25,065 nt of DNA from a bacterium (GTDB lineage: Bacteria; SZUA-182; DTGQ01): assembly GCA_023512255.1 (NCBI GenBank), contig JAILZY010000050.1, positions 1-25,065 of the forward strand, read 5' to 3'. The position numbers were made by a program, and so were the translations under genes. Positions within the stretch are counted from its first letter, which is position 1. The number at the start of each line of letters is the position of its first letter. This document shows positions 1 through 9,000 of the stretch, in pieces. The notes under the pieces are model-generated. The model worked only from the letters and a program-made list of their open reading frames with translations. It was not told where the DNA came from and made no database searches.

Positions 1-498
1 GATTTCAGAATCGATTTTTTGGCCGAGAGTGTCTATCCGCTGGTTGACCTGTCTGGTTTCAGCATCGATTTTTTGGCTGAGGGTATCTATCCGCTGGTTC
101 ATATTGCCAATTTCTTGTCTAACCTGTCCGATTTCAGAATCGATTTTTTGGCCTAGAGTGTCTATTCGCTGGTTGACTTGTCCGATTTCAGAATCGATTT
201 TTTGGCCGAGAGTGTCTATCCGCTGGTTGACCTGTCTGGTTTCAGCATCGATTTTTTGGCCTAGAGTGTCTATTCGCTGGTTGACTTGTCTGGTTTCAGA
301 ATCGATTTTTTGGCCGAGGGTGTCTATCCGCTGGTTTATATTGCCAATTTCTTGTCTAACCTGTCCGATTTCAGAATCGATTTTTTGACTGAGGGTATCT
401 ATCCGCTGGTTGACTTGTCTGGTTTCAGAATCGATTTTTTGGCTGAGGGTATCTATCCGCTGGTTCAATTGAGCTCCCAGCGTATCTATCCGTTGATT
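1..498 (-). repeat. Intragenic coding repeats, nine units of 33/54/75 bases
   Basis: Read on the minus strand, units are 11, 18, 25, 18, 18, 18, 25, 18 and at least 15 residues (33, 54 and 75 bases). They are near-identical at DNA level, including silent positions, which indicates recent expansion by slippage or recombination. Each unit starts with NQRIDTL. The 25-residue units carry an extra heptad, RQEIGNI or RQEIGNM. Confidence 0.9.
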
Positions 499-669
499 GA
501 AATACCGGGAAGATTCTTCTTGCTTCTCTCTTAAGTCCTCGGCATTCTTCTCAATAGCAGTGTAGATATCATCAAGAGTTATTCGCTTGATCGACTTTCC
601 CACGGCTACAATCGGCCCCGTTAGTTTATCTATACCCTCTTTGATGTTTTCTTTTACTTTAATACTCAT
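1..669 (-). CDS. Repetitive coiled-coil protein, 3' end outside window
   Basis: The frame is open from an ATG at 669 to the window edge (223 codons, no stop), so the C-terminus is missing. A purine-rich AAGGCGG lies about 11 bases before the ATG. Residues 1-57 form a non-repetitive, lysine- and glutamate-rich head. From residue 58 on, the protein consists of nine copies of a unit starting NQRIDTL, most often NQRIDTLGQKIDSETRQV. Isoleucine, leucine and valine fall at 3- and 4-residue spacings, as expected for a long alpha-helical coiled coil. No signal peptide or membrane segment is seen, so it is probably cytoplasmic. I do not recognise a named family. A structural, cytoskeletal or scaffold role is possible but is inference. 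The open frames on the opposite strand here are mirror images of the repeat. Confidence 0.8.
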   Translation of the reverse strand, partial: MSIKVKENIKEGIDKLTGPIVAVGKSIKRITLDDIYTAIEKNAEDLREKQEESSRYFNQRIDTLGAQLNQRIDTLSQKIDSETRQVNQRIDTLSQKIDSEIGQVRQEIGNINQRIDTLGQKIDSETRQVNQRIDTLGQKIDAETRQVNQRIDTLGQKIDSEIGQVNQRIDTLGQKIDSEIGQVRQEIGNMNQRIDTLSQKIDAETRQVNQRIDTLGQKIDSEI

Positions 670-816
670 AGCTCACAAAGCCGCCTTTTCCAGATGAAAA
701 AGTTTAGATTCTATCATTTTCTATCTTTAATCTATTTTTATTTTTATATCAAGCAAAAAATTCATCTTTATTCTTGTCTAACTTCTATCAAAAAAATTTT
801 TACTATTAACAGTAAT

Positions 817-903
817 TCAAAGCCATTCTTCTTCGTCTTCTAAAGGGAGTTTGACGTGCACTTCTTCCGTAATTTTTGCATTTTCTTCTTGTTTTTGCAA
901 CAA
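817..903 (-). pseudogene. Possible gene remnant or very small ORF
   Basis: On the minus strand a short frame from TTG (903 or 900) to TGA (817) reads as a strongly acidic, protein-like tail ending KLPLEDEEEWL. An in-frame TGA lies just upstream at 915-913 and there is no convincing ribosome binding site. It may be the surviving 3' end of a decayed gene or simply chance. The rest of the 670-1110 spacer is AT-rich and holds nothing else I can support. Confidence 0.2.
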
Positions 904-1110
904 TATGATAACTCAACAAATGACGATCACTCTAGTCAAGGGAGGTGAGGGATCTATTCATAAAATAACATAAAAGGCTTAAAAGTAGTGAATTTTCCCC
1001 AGCGGCGGGCTTGTGGGAAAGCTCTGCTCATCAGGAGTAGCAATTTTCTTACTTATCCCCAGCTTATATGTTGTATAGACCAATATCTTATATTTTCAAG
1101 GGAGTTTGAA

Positions 1111-1644
1111 ATGAATTCTATTAAAAAGAACTGGTTAACCTTTGGTTTGTTGATCTTGGTATTTTTAGCCTTAACAAGTGCAGCTAATGCCCAATTTTAT
1201 CCTCCGATCGTACCTCCATTCTATGGATATACTTATGGTTATAGCCCGGTGTCGCCCGCTTTTGGATATTATCCACCGGTCTCCTCAGCCACTGTGGCTC
1301 CATATGGGTATCGTGGTGCTCATGCGCTGCTTACTACCTTAGCCCTCCTGGGAGCTTTGCCGACAACTACAACCACCAGCACACTTTTGCCGACGACAAG
1401 TACCACGAGCACACTTTTGCCGACCTACACGGTTCCTACTACGAGCTATCCGACCACGACCTCTACTATTGGGACAACGACAGCTCTCTTGCTCGGAGGA
1501 TCGATTTCTCCAACTACTGCTCTTTTGCTCTCTTCGACAACTCCTACTACGACCTATCCGACCACGACCTCTACCATTGGGACAACGACAGCTCTCCTGC
1601 TCGGAGGTGTGTCCACCACAACCCTACTGGCTCTCGGTATTTAA
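1111..1644 (+). CDS. Secreted Thr/Leu-rich low-complexity protein
   Basis: The ATG at 1111 is preceded by AAGGGAG at a good distance. An earlier in-frame GTG at 988 lacks a site and would hide the signal peptide inside the protein. The 177-residue product has a classical signal peptide (KK near the N-terminus, a hydrophobic core at about 10-22, ANA cleavage near 27). It continues with a Pro/Tyr/Gly-rich stretch (28-67) and then Thr-, Leu- and Pro-rich low-complexity sequence. An 18-residue unit, YPTTTSTIGTTTALLLGG, occurs twice (113-130 and 149-166), and STLLPT motifs repeat around 90-105. No cysteines or catalytic motifs are visible. It is probably an exported surface or envelope protein of unknown function. 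It stands alone, with a strong terminator downstream. Confidence 0.7.
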   Translation: MNSIKKNWLTFGLLILVFLALTSAANAQFYPPIVPPFYGYTYGYSPVSPAFGYYPPVSSATVAPYGYRGAHALLTTLALLGALPTTTTTSTLLPTTSTTSTLLPTYTVPTTSYPTTTSTIGTTTALLLGGSISPTTALLLSSTTPTTTYPTTTSTIGTTTALLLGGVSTTTLLALGI

Positions 1645-1724
1645 GGCTTTCCCCAAGAGAGAATTATCAAAAAGGTTTTAGTTGAATTATAATTGCGTTT
1701 CTACTCTACTGTATTTCTCCTTTA

Positions 1725-1776
1725 TCGCCTTTTCGGGTTCTGGTATAGGGCCCGGAAAGGCGAATTTTTATTTTTT
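1725..1776 (+). terminator. Rho-independent terminator
   Basis: TCGCCTTTTCGGG at 1725-1737 pairs with CCCGGAAAGGCGA at 1751-1763 (13 pairs, one of them G-U), followed by a T-rich run to 1776. It lies about 80 bases after the stop of the Thr/Leu-rich protein gene and would end its transcript. Confidence 0.85.
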
Positions 1777-1878
1777 GACTATTATCAGCTAGCCAGCAGC
1801 CGATCAAAAATAAAGATAGAGAAGATACCTTAACAAAAAGGGGATATTGAAAAGATAGCTCTTGGTTTTAGGTGCTAA

Positions 1879-1925
1879 GATTATATCATCTCACTCATAA
1901 TGATGATATAATCTCAACCGTTGAG
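1879..1925. repeat. Inverted repeats upstream of the sulfatase-TPR gene
   Basis: GATTATATCATC at 1879-1890 is repeated in exact inverse at 1902-1913 with an 11-base loop. It is followed directly by a second palindrome, CTCAAC-C-GTTGAG, at 1913-1925. They sit 30-80 bases before the GTG at 1958, so they could be operator half-sites or a leader hairpin. No T-run follows, so a terminator is unlikely. The rest of the 1645-1957 spacer holds only the terminator at 1725. Confidence 0.5.
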
Positions 1926-1957
1926 TTAGCCTAATAAAAATAAGAAAGGGGTATCTT

Positions 1958-4624
1958 GTGAGGATAAAGATTAGCCATCTCGATACAGAATTAGCTTGGC
2001 TTTTGGAGCACGGCAGCAGGCTTATTCTTTTCCTGATTGTGGTATTAACCATAACTGTAACTGTGGCTGCTAAAATTATGCCCTGTTATGCAGCAGCAGG
2101 GGGCAAAGATCAGGCGTCAGCTTTTTCGCCTCTTAATGTTATCGTAATTACAATTGATACCTTGCGGGCTGATCATCTTGGCTGTTACGGATACCGGGCG
2201 GTCAAGACTCCTAATATTGACGCTCTGGCCCGACAGGGAATTTTATTCTGGCAAGCCTATACCCCAACTCCAGTTACCTTCCCTTCTCATACCTCCATCT
2301 TCACCGGAACCTATCCTCCATTTCATGGGATCCGAAATAACGGGAATTTTATCCTCGACAGCAAAGCGCTTACCCTGGCTGAAATTCTAACTGAGCATGG
2401 ATATCGAACCGCGGCTTTTATCGGAGCTTATGTTCTAGATTCATACTATGGGCTGGATCAGGGATTTCAAACCTATGATGATGATTTTTCTGAAGGTAAA
2501 AGTAATGAGCAGGAATTATATCAGGAAAAGACTGCCGAGCAGGTTACTCAGAAGGCGGTGAAGTGGCTAGAGAAAAATGGCCAAGATCGCTTTTTTATCT
2601 GGCTCCACTATTTTGACCCTCACGCACCATATAGTCCACCCTCTCCTTTTCGGGAAGAATATAGCCAGAATCTCTACGATGGAGAAATTGCTTACACTGA
2701 TTACTGGCTTGGAGTTTTGTTCCGTCAGCTGCAAAAACAGAAGCTCGATGCCAAGACCCTGGTCATTCTCACCTCAGATCATGGCGAGAGCCTTGGCGAG
2801 CACGATGAGCTGACTCACGGCGTATTTATCTATGATTCTACCCTGCGGATTCCCCTGATCATCAAAGGCGGTCAGCTTCCATCATCCAAAACGGTTTCAA
2901 CCCAGGTTCGAACAATAGATATTTTGCCCGCTATTTTACAGATCTTGGGGATCAACCTCTCAGGCCAGATTCAGGGACAAAGCCTTCTGAATTTAGTTAA
3001 TGGTCAGCCAGATAAAAAGGAGCGAATCTTGTACTGCGAGTCGTATCTGCCTTACTATAATCATGGATGGAGCCCGCTGAGCGGAATCCGCACTCATGAT
3101 TGGAAGTACATCAGGGCTCCAAAACCGGAGCTATACGATCTTCGGAAAGACCCGGCAGAGAGACGCAACCGGATCGGGGAGCTTTCAGCCGTAAGGGGAA
3201 AAATGGAAGATGAGCTCAACAGCCTGCTCTCTTCGATAGCTCCACCACCCACGGCCGAGAAAAACCGCCAGACTGAAGCAGCAGGGGGCAACCAGGCAGC
3301 TTTTGTGCCGAATCAGGATAGACTAAAGAGGTTAATGAGCCTTGGCTACATTTCTACTGCTCCATCCATAAAACCTAAAGAGGGCTCTTTGGCTGATCCG
3401 AAAGATAAGATTGGGCTTTTGAATTATTTAAACCGTGGGATGGGCTTTTTGGAGGCTAAAGACCCCAATCGGGCTATCAGAGAGTTCAAGACCCTGGTTG
3501 AGATGGATCCAAACAATACTTTCGGCCACCTGATACTTGGCTCGACCTACTGCCAAGTCAAACTCTACGATTTGGCTTTGCAGGAGTTTCTCACTGTTGC
3601 TCGAATTGACGATATGTACATGGACATTCATAACCGCCTGGCCTCGGTTTATCAGGTAAAGGGATTAAGTGAGCGGGCTATTGAAGAATACAAACTCTCC
3701 ATTCGAAATTATCCCCGGTGTGCGGAAAATTATAATCTTTTGGCCACGGTGTATATTGATCTAAATCGCTATGATGAGGCTATTGAGCAACTTAAGGAAG
3801 CCCTCAGGCTCAAGCCTGACTTTATTAGGGCCCATAATAACCTTGGCCTAGCCTATGGTCGAAAAAAGAGCTATGCTCTAGCCATAGAGGAGTTTCAGGC
3901 TGCTCTGAGAGGGAGCTCTGCGATTGCTGAAATCTACAATAACCTAGGTTGCGTCTACCTTGAGCTTGGCATTCTGCTAAAGGAAGGAAAGAATATGCCT
4001 CAATTTCCTATTAGCCCACAAGAGATGGAAAAAATCTACGGCCATATTCCAGGTCTAAGAGAGCATCCGGCGCAAGCCTTTGACCTGGCCAAAGAGGCTT
4101 TTGAGCAAGCTTTGAAGATTGATCCTAACTTCCGAGATGCCAGAATAAATCTTGGGATCACTTATTTGAATGTCGGCTCTTTAGATAAAGCCATAGCAGA
4201 GTATCAAAAGATTCTGACTGATGATCCTTCGGATATTAAATCACGGCTGAATCTGGCTGTCATCTATCTCCAGGGTGGGCAGGCCGAGCAGGGTAGAAAG
4301 TGCCTGTATGAGGTCCTGGCCCAGGATCCTAACAATATGCTGGCTCATTACTATCTTGGTTCAAACTATTTGCGGGCAGGTCAAATTGAGAAAGCTTTGA
4401 CCGAATATCGTCGAATGGTTAAGATCGAGCCTTACAACCCAGATGCTCATTTTTATCTGGCAGAGGCATATCGAGCCAAGGGAGAAATCAAACAAGCTAT
4501 TGAAGAGTATCGGCAATCCCTTAAAATTAACCCTGATCACGTCAGGGCTCGCAAAGCTCTCTCGGCGCTAATCTCTTCTTCTCAACAAGGCGCAGGTCAA
4601 CAGGGTGCTGCGGGCGGTGGATAG
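1958..4624 (+). CDS. Sulfatase-like hydrolase fused to TPR array
   Basis: The GTG start at 1958 has AAAGGGG six bases upstream; the product is 888 residues. A hydrophobic segment at about 21-45 is a signal peptide or membrane anchor, placing the rest outside the cytoplasm. Residues 58-425 are an alkaline-phosphatase-superfamily (sulfatase) domain. Visible metal-site motifs are D67 in ITIDTLRADH, FDPHAPY at 219-225, SDHGE at 273-277 (D274, H275) and H287. The usual sulfatase C/S-x-P-x-R site is replaced by T107-F-P-S-H, so a threonine would be the nucleophile, as in phosphoethanolamine-transferase-like relatives. No formylglycine is possible there. Residues about 487-868 are roughly nine TPR units with typical A-Y-x-P spacing. 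The end is Gln/Gly-rich. Fusions of this kind are known in several bacterial phyla. The substrate is unknown, and the TPR part probably binds protein partners. Confidence 0.88.
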   Translation: MRIKISHLDTELAWLLEHGSRLILFLIVVLTITVTVAAKIMPCYAAAGGKDQASAFSPLNVIVITIDTLRADHLGCYGYRAVKTPNIDALARQGILFWQAYTPTPVTFPSHTSIFTGTYPPFHGIRNNGNFILDSKALTLAEILTEHGYRTAAFIGAYVLDSYYGLDQGFQTYDDDFSEGKSNEQELYQEKTAEQVTQKAVKWLEKNGQDRFFIWLHYFDPHAPYSPPSPFREEYSQNLYDGEIAYTDYWLGVLFRQLQKQKLDAKTLVILTSDHGESLGEHDELTHGVFIYDSTLRIPLIIKGGQLPSSKTVSTQVRTIDILPAILQILGINLSGQIQGQSLLNLVNGQPDKKERILYCESYLPYYNHGWSPLSGIRTHDWKYIRAPKPELYDLRKDPAERRNRIGELSAVRGKMEDELNSLLSSIAPPPTAEKNRQTEAAGGNQAAFVPNQDRLKRLMSLGYISTAPSIKPKEGSLADPKDKIGLLNYLNRGMGFLEAKDPNRAIREFKTLVEMDPNNTFGHLILGSTYCQVKLYDLALQEFLTVARIDDMYMDIHNRLASVYQVKGLSERAIEEYKLSIRNYPRCAENYNLLATVYIDLNRYDEAIEQLKEALRLKPDFIRAHNNLGLAYGRKKSYALAIEEFQAALRGSSAIAEIYNNLGCVYLELGILLKEGKNMPQFPISPQEMEKIYGHIPGLREHPAQAFDLAKEAFEQALKIDPNFRDARINLGITYLNVGSLDKAIAEYQKILTDDPSDIKSRLNLAVIYLQGGQAEQGRKCLYEVLAQDPNNMLAHYYLGSNYLRAGQIEKALTEYRRMVKIEPYNPDAHFYLAEAYRAKGEIKQAIEEYRQSLKINPDHVRARKALSALISSSQQGAGQQGAAGGG

Positions 4625-4667
4625 ATTTTTGTGCCTTTTATGCTATCTGATAATCTGATACCCACTT

Positions 4668-4793
4668 AGTGGTCCTTTCGCCAAGGTGCGAGAGTATATC
4701 CCAATTACCCAATCAAAAAATTGTATGGAAATTGTATGGGCGGACCTTATGTCCTCCTACTAAATTGCGCACTTTGTTAACGAGAGGACCACT
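4668..4793 (-). repeat. Dispersed palindromic repeat, copy A
   Basis: A 126-base element starting AGTGGTCCTTTCG and ending in the inverse, CGAGAGGACCACT. Its reverse complement aligns end to end with the copies at 24676 and 24788, including the internal GATTGGGTAATTGG block, so it lies in the opposite orientation. It has no coding capacity. It begins 44 bases after the sulfatase-TPR stop. Confidence 0.75.
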
Positions 4794-4966
4794 ACCCCAT
4801 CCCCCTGCCTTATGAATCTAGGCAGGTCTATATCCAGGGAATATATATATATCCAGATTCAGGGGGAATATATATCCAGGAAATTTTTCAATCATGCCGA
4901 TAAAAACAATTTCTCCCAGAGAATCGAATAAATCCTGGATATATTCCGATAAGTAATTATAAGTAT

Positions 4967-5077
4967 CCGACCATAAATTATAACGTTTTGGTAGGATAAG
5001 CGCCTCGCTGGTCAAGCACAGGCGAGACGCTTGCGCTACCTGAGTAAGTTATAGATCTTTATGGTCGGGCGCTTATC
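4967..5077. repeat. Nested inverted repeat / strong hairpin
   Basis: Outer arms: CCGACCATAAA (4967-4977) pairs with 5058-5068, and GATAAGCGCC (4995-5004) pairs with 5068-5077. Alternatively, 4990-5040 folds into a hairpin of three 5-bp stems (GGTAG/CTACC, AAGCG/CGCTT, CTCGC/GCGAG) separated by symmetric 3/3 and 1/1 internal loops, with a 13-base loop. The two folds compete for GATAAGCGCC. The structure lies just before a small ORF. Between copy A and this element (4800-4960) are several repeats of TATATATCCAG-like sequence. Confidence 0.6.
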
Positions 5078-5122
5078 TTGGGGATAGGGAGTGAAGTATG
5101 CAGTAAACCAGTGAGGGGAAAA

Positions 5123-5329
5123 ATGAGGGAGAGCTTTATGAATATCGAACAAGGCTGCAATATAAACTATATGGTCATGCCTACAAAATCAAAAGAGCCC
5201 ACCTTCAGGGAGAATATGATCGAATTTTCCGTCCTGCCTAGAGAAAGACTCATAATCGATATCGAGAAAAAGCTTAAAGCTGTTGAAAGATTTTTGCTCA
5301 ATCTGAGTGTTGATCTGACTGAGTCGTAA
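5123..5329 (+). CDS. Small hypothetical protein
   Basis: The ATG at 5123 follows GAGGGG at 4-5 bases; the ATG at 5138 also has a good site (GGGAGAG), giving 68 or 63 residues. The frame extends further back to a TTG at 5078, but that would run into the inverted repeat. The product is charged, with an amphipathic C-terminal half containing ERLIIDIEKKLKAVERFLL, likely helical. No signal peptide, membrane segment or known motif is seen. It stands alone between repeats, with a hairpin immediately upstream. Function unknown, and it could be a fortuitous frame. Confidence 0.4.
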   Translation: MRESFMNIEQGCNINYMVMPTKSKEPTFRENMIEFSVLPRERLIIDIEKKLKAVERFLLNLSVDLTES

Positions 5330-5379
5330 TCTTTATTCACTCAATGATATTTCAATCTGAAAATTTTTAGACTTAAAAT

Positions 5380-5409
5380 TTGACAGCTTTTGATCTTATC
5401 CACTATAAT
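5380..5409 (+). promoter_or_regulatory. Near-consensus sigma70-type promoter
   Basis: TTGACA at 5380-5385 and TATAAT at 5404-5409, separated by 18 bases, both match the consensus exactly. The only gene downstream on this strand is the 15-heme cytochrome, whose ATG is at 6080. The leader would be about 660 bases and would contain repeat copy B and the motif at 5908. Alternatively it drives an unrecognised small RNA. Apart from these features, 5330-6079 appears non-coding. Confidence 0.5.
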
Positions 5410-5769
5410 ATAAAAAATCATTAATATAACAAATTACCTATTTTAAGAGGTTATGTCGAAACTCTAGTCTCATTTTCTTTATTCTTTAGCGTATTTTTTA
5501 GTCTCTATTTTGGATAAGTTTTAAGTAGTGGTTAATCTGCCGGTTAATTTTATTTGTTTCCTTCCCCTTAAAATTTGAAGATTAAAAGACAGATGTTCCC
5601 TAAATTCCCTCCTATAGAAAGGGCCAGGGGAGGGAGGTGCTTTTATTCACTCCTTACCCAGCCTTTCCCATCGAGGAGGTGGCAGGGCGATTGCATGAGA
5701 AATTGGCTAGTCAATATGTTATATAGAGTTATCCTAATTATGGTTAATCTATATTCAGTTTAATTTATT

Positions 5770-5877
5770 AGTGGTTCTTTCGCTAAGTAAATATCCATTA
5801 ACGATAACCTCTTAGAGGCCAAAACCTTAAGATTAGCCTTTAATTTTAGTTATTACATACTTAGCGAGAAAACCAAT
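5770..5877 (+). repeat. Dispersed palindromic repeat, copy B
   Basis: Ends AGTGGTTCTTTCGCTAAGTA (5770-5789) and its inverse at 5858-5877 match at 17 of 20 positions. The 108-base element shares its termini with copies A, D1, D2 and E, but its interior differs, lacking the GATTGGGTAATTGG block. Non-coding. Confidence 0.7.
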
Positions 5878-5907
5878 TAGATGCCATGTTTACAATTTTT
5901 CTTCTGT

Positions 5908-5947
5908 GGGTTCCTCATTTTGGTGTCTATTACTGTTATATGAGAGC
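5908..5947 (+). promoter_or_regulatory. Motif shared with the tupB upstream region
   Basis: GGGTTCCTCATTTTG at 5908-5922 and TATATGAGAGC at 5937-5947 recur exactly, in the same order and strand, at 11122-11155, with six fewer bases between the blocks. Here it lies 133 bases before the 15-heme cytochrome start. It may be a shared operator or leader element, or a second short repeat. Confidence 0.45.
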
Positions 5948-6079
5948 AGACCCGGGGAATAGATAAAATCTCATCTCCTCAGCTCATTGGTGCTCTCCTT
6001 ATCGGTACTCTCCATGAAGGAGAGGGTTTTGGCAGGTAGCCAAAAGATTAACTTATTTAAGGTTAGTGAGGGCTTACAT

Positions 6080-9000
6080 ATGTCTATTAAAACCAAAAAA
6101 GTATTATTCTCAGTAAAATCAGTCCATTTCTCCCTTGTATTATCCCTTATCCTTTTTTGGGCAATTCCCTCTTATGCTCTTCAGCAGCTCTGTACCATGC
6201 ATAAGGAGAGCCTAAGGGGGCCTAAAGTTGACTGTACTTATTGCCATGATGATCCTGATTTAGGGAGCTTAAGAGACGGCTTAGGCCTTGCAAACACCAC
6301 TGTCTGTAATGATTGCCATAGCCCGGGGGGACAATTTGACGGGGTGGATGATCCGGTCATTGGAGCCAGGGCCAATTGGCAGGCTGGGGGGGGGTATGAG
6401 GGCAATCAATTGAAGCCGGGGAAGGAGAAGTGGTGTGTCGGCTGCCATGATGATGGAAGCTGTACGATTCTGGGTATAGCCGCAGCTAATATTGCTGGCT
6501 TATCCATGAGCGGAGATTGGCAGAATTCGGCCTCTATAGTTTCATCGAGTGTGCCGGGGGCGGAGAGACTCCTCGATCAGGACCTTGAAACAGGCAACAA
6601 TAGCGGGGTAATCATCTTTGATCTTGGTGAGACCGCGGTGATATCTCATGTTAGGCTATATACCGCGGCTGGGGAGCAGGCCAAGTGGGAGCTTTGGGGA
6701 GGAGTTGATGGTATTTCCTGGAGCAGGGTTGTATTTGGCTCATCAGTACTTTATTCTGCCCCAACTTGGCTAACAGGGCTTGAGGGTGGATGGAGTGAGG
6801 TCAGGCTGGATAAATTCATTCCGATTCGCTATCTCAAATTGGTCAAGGCGAGCTCATGGCCGCTTAGCAAAAATTACCTACGTGAGTTTGAGTTCAAAAA
6901 GGATATTCAGTATGGATATTACATTAGCGGCCACAAGATTGGCTGTAGCCACTGTCATGATTTGGCCAGCGACCACATTGATGGCCAGGCCAGGACCTAC
7001 TGCGCCAGCCAGAATAATTACCAAAGCGGCTATCGCCTAAAGAGCGTAGAGGTGGACGGGCAGATGGTTCTGCCCATGGAGATTCCGCGGGTAGGCTGCA
7101 ACAGTGGAGAAAGTCCTAGGACCGACAATGACTTTGCCCTATGTTTTTCCTGCCATGATAAATATAAGCTTCTTGGCGATGCCTATGGCTCGGGCAGCTT
7201 TCATCAGGATCCTCTGGCTACGAATTTTCGCAATGAGGATCATGTCGATGAAAATGGCAAGGTTAAAAATGAGCATCTTCGCCACCTGCGGGGAAGGGGA
7301 CCATGCGGAAACACCAAGGATTGGGATTCTGACTGGGATGGAGTGGCTGACTCACCGCAGAGCTGTCCAGCTTGTCATAATGTTCACGGCTCACCCTCAC
7401 CAGCCATGACCAGGCATGGAGAGCTGGCTAGTCCAGCGGGCAGCAGCGCTGAGAAGGCCCCTATGTTCAACTTTCGCTACCTGAACGCGGCTGGAAAAGC
7501 CGATTTTAGCTTGCAGAATACTTCCCAAAGTACGGGTGGGCAGACCCAGTTCTGGGGATCAGGGCCAGGAACAGTAGCCAAAAACAAGATCTGCGCCATG
7601 TGCCACAATGATCAGATCATTTACCACCGCAGCCCAGTATCTTCACCCATTGCTCAGTGTCTTGACTGTCATACTTTGGCTAGTGTAGCGGCTATTAATC
7701 CGAGTCATGCCACTCACCTGGTGGTTGATCCTCGTGGTCCGAGCATTGCCTGCACGGTTTGTCATAGTAATTGCAGCCAAGGCAGCCCTCATCTGAAGCT
7801 GATGGCTGACGGCAAGCCCTTAGCCCAAACTACGGCCTGTGATCCATGCCATAGCAAAGACGGTGCCTTTGATGGAATAAATGATCCATTGATCGGCGCT
7901 AAGGTTAACTGGCAGGATGGAGTGTATCAGAAGCCGGAGCGGGTTGACCTAAAGCCAGGGCTGGAAAACTGGTGTGCTGGATGCCATGATCAGGGCACCT
8001 CGGTCTGCATTGGAGTCTCAGCGCCGAATGTCATGGGAGATAACGCCACCTATGGTTATAATATTAATGGCCACAAGATCGCCTGCTCAGCCTGTCATGA
8101 CCTGACCACTACCCACACTGATGGTGACGCCAGGACCTATTCCCATAATTCCGATCCCTTGAACGCGAGCGATGTCCATAATTACCAGAATGGATATCGG
8201 CTGAAATACCGGATGGTTATCCCCCTGCCCACTGGCCCTGGAGGAGGAACCAGCAGAGACAAGTTTGCCCTCTGCTTTGAATGTCATGACTATGATAAGC
8301 TCATGGATAACAGCGAGCCTTTTGAGACCAATTTTCAGGATGAGGATATGATTAACAATATTAATCAGCGGATTAATCGGCACCGCTCTCACCTGATTTC
8401 TGGAAATGTAGCCTGGGATTCTGACTGGGATTATCTCCAGACAGAAGGTGATGCTTTGGACTCCCGGATGAGTTGTCCTGCCTGCCACAATGTGCACGGT
8501 GCGCCCAATCCGATCATGATCCGACATGGTGAGCTAATCAGCACTCCTGGCACTCAGGATAAGGTGCCGGCTTTAGATTTTCGCTGGTATAAAGAGGATG
8601 GTTTTACCCTGACCGTATTTCCTGAAGAGAGCCGCTATGGAGATATGCCACCGCTTGGTGGACCAGGGAATGGCTCTTTAGCAGCCAGCAAGGTGTGCGA
8701 GGGCTGTCATGGCGGCCCCAATCCTATTGTCTATGACCGGAGTTATCAGTCTATCCAGATGCCTTCGGGTAGTTGGGCCAGACCACCGCTTCCACCCTCA
8801 GTGCGGATGCTGAGCCCAGCTTCAGGCAGCAAAGATGTAGCTCCAGACAGATCGTTATCTTTCCTACTCCTGTCGAACGGACACGATGCCCTAGACCTTG
8901 CTACCTTATCAGTCTCTCTTCGAGGGTCGATCTCTTATGATCAGCTCTATACATACGGAGACAGTGAGATTGAAGTCTCCACTTTGCCGTCGCCTAGATC

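Noticed and set aside
29-534. Two plus-strand open frames rich in Ser, Trp, Ile and Phe
   Set aside because: They are the reverse side of the repetitive coiled-coil gene, whose minus-strand frame has proper start, head region and helical pattern.
913-939. Selenocysteine at the in-frame TGA
   Set aside because: No selenoprotein family match, no SECIS-like hairpin directly after the codon, and the frame is very short.
988-1110. GTG start giving a longer Thr/Leu-rich protein
   Set aside because: No ribosome site, and it would bury a clear signal peptide; the ATG at 1111 has both site and signal peptide.
5575-5763. Plus-strand 62-codon frame
   Set aside because: No recognisable composition or ribosome site; it overlaps spacer sequence resembling a common intergenic repeat and ends at repeat copy B.
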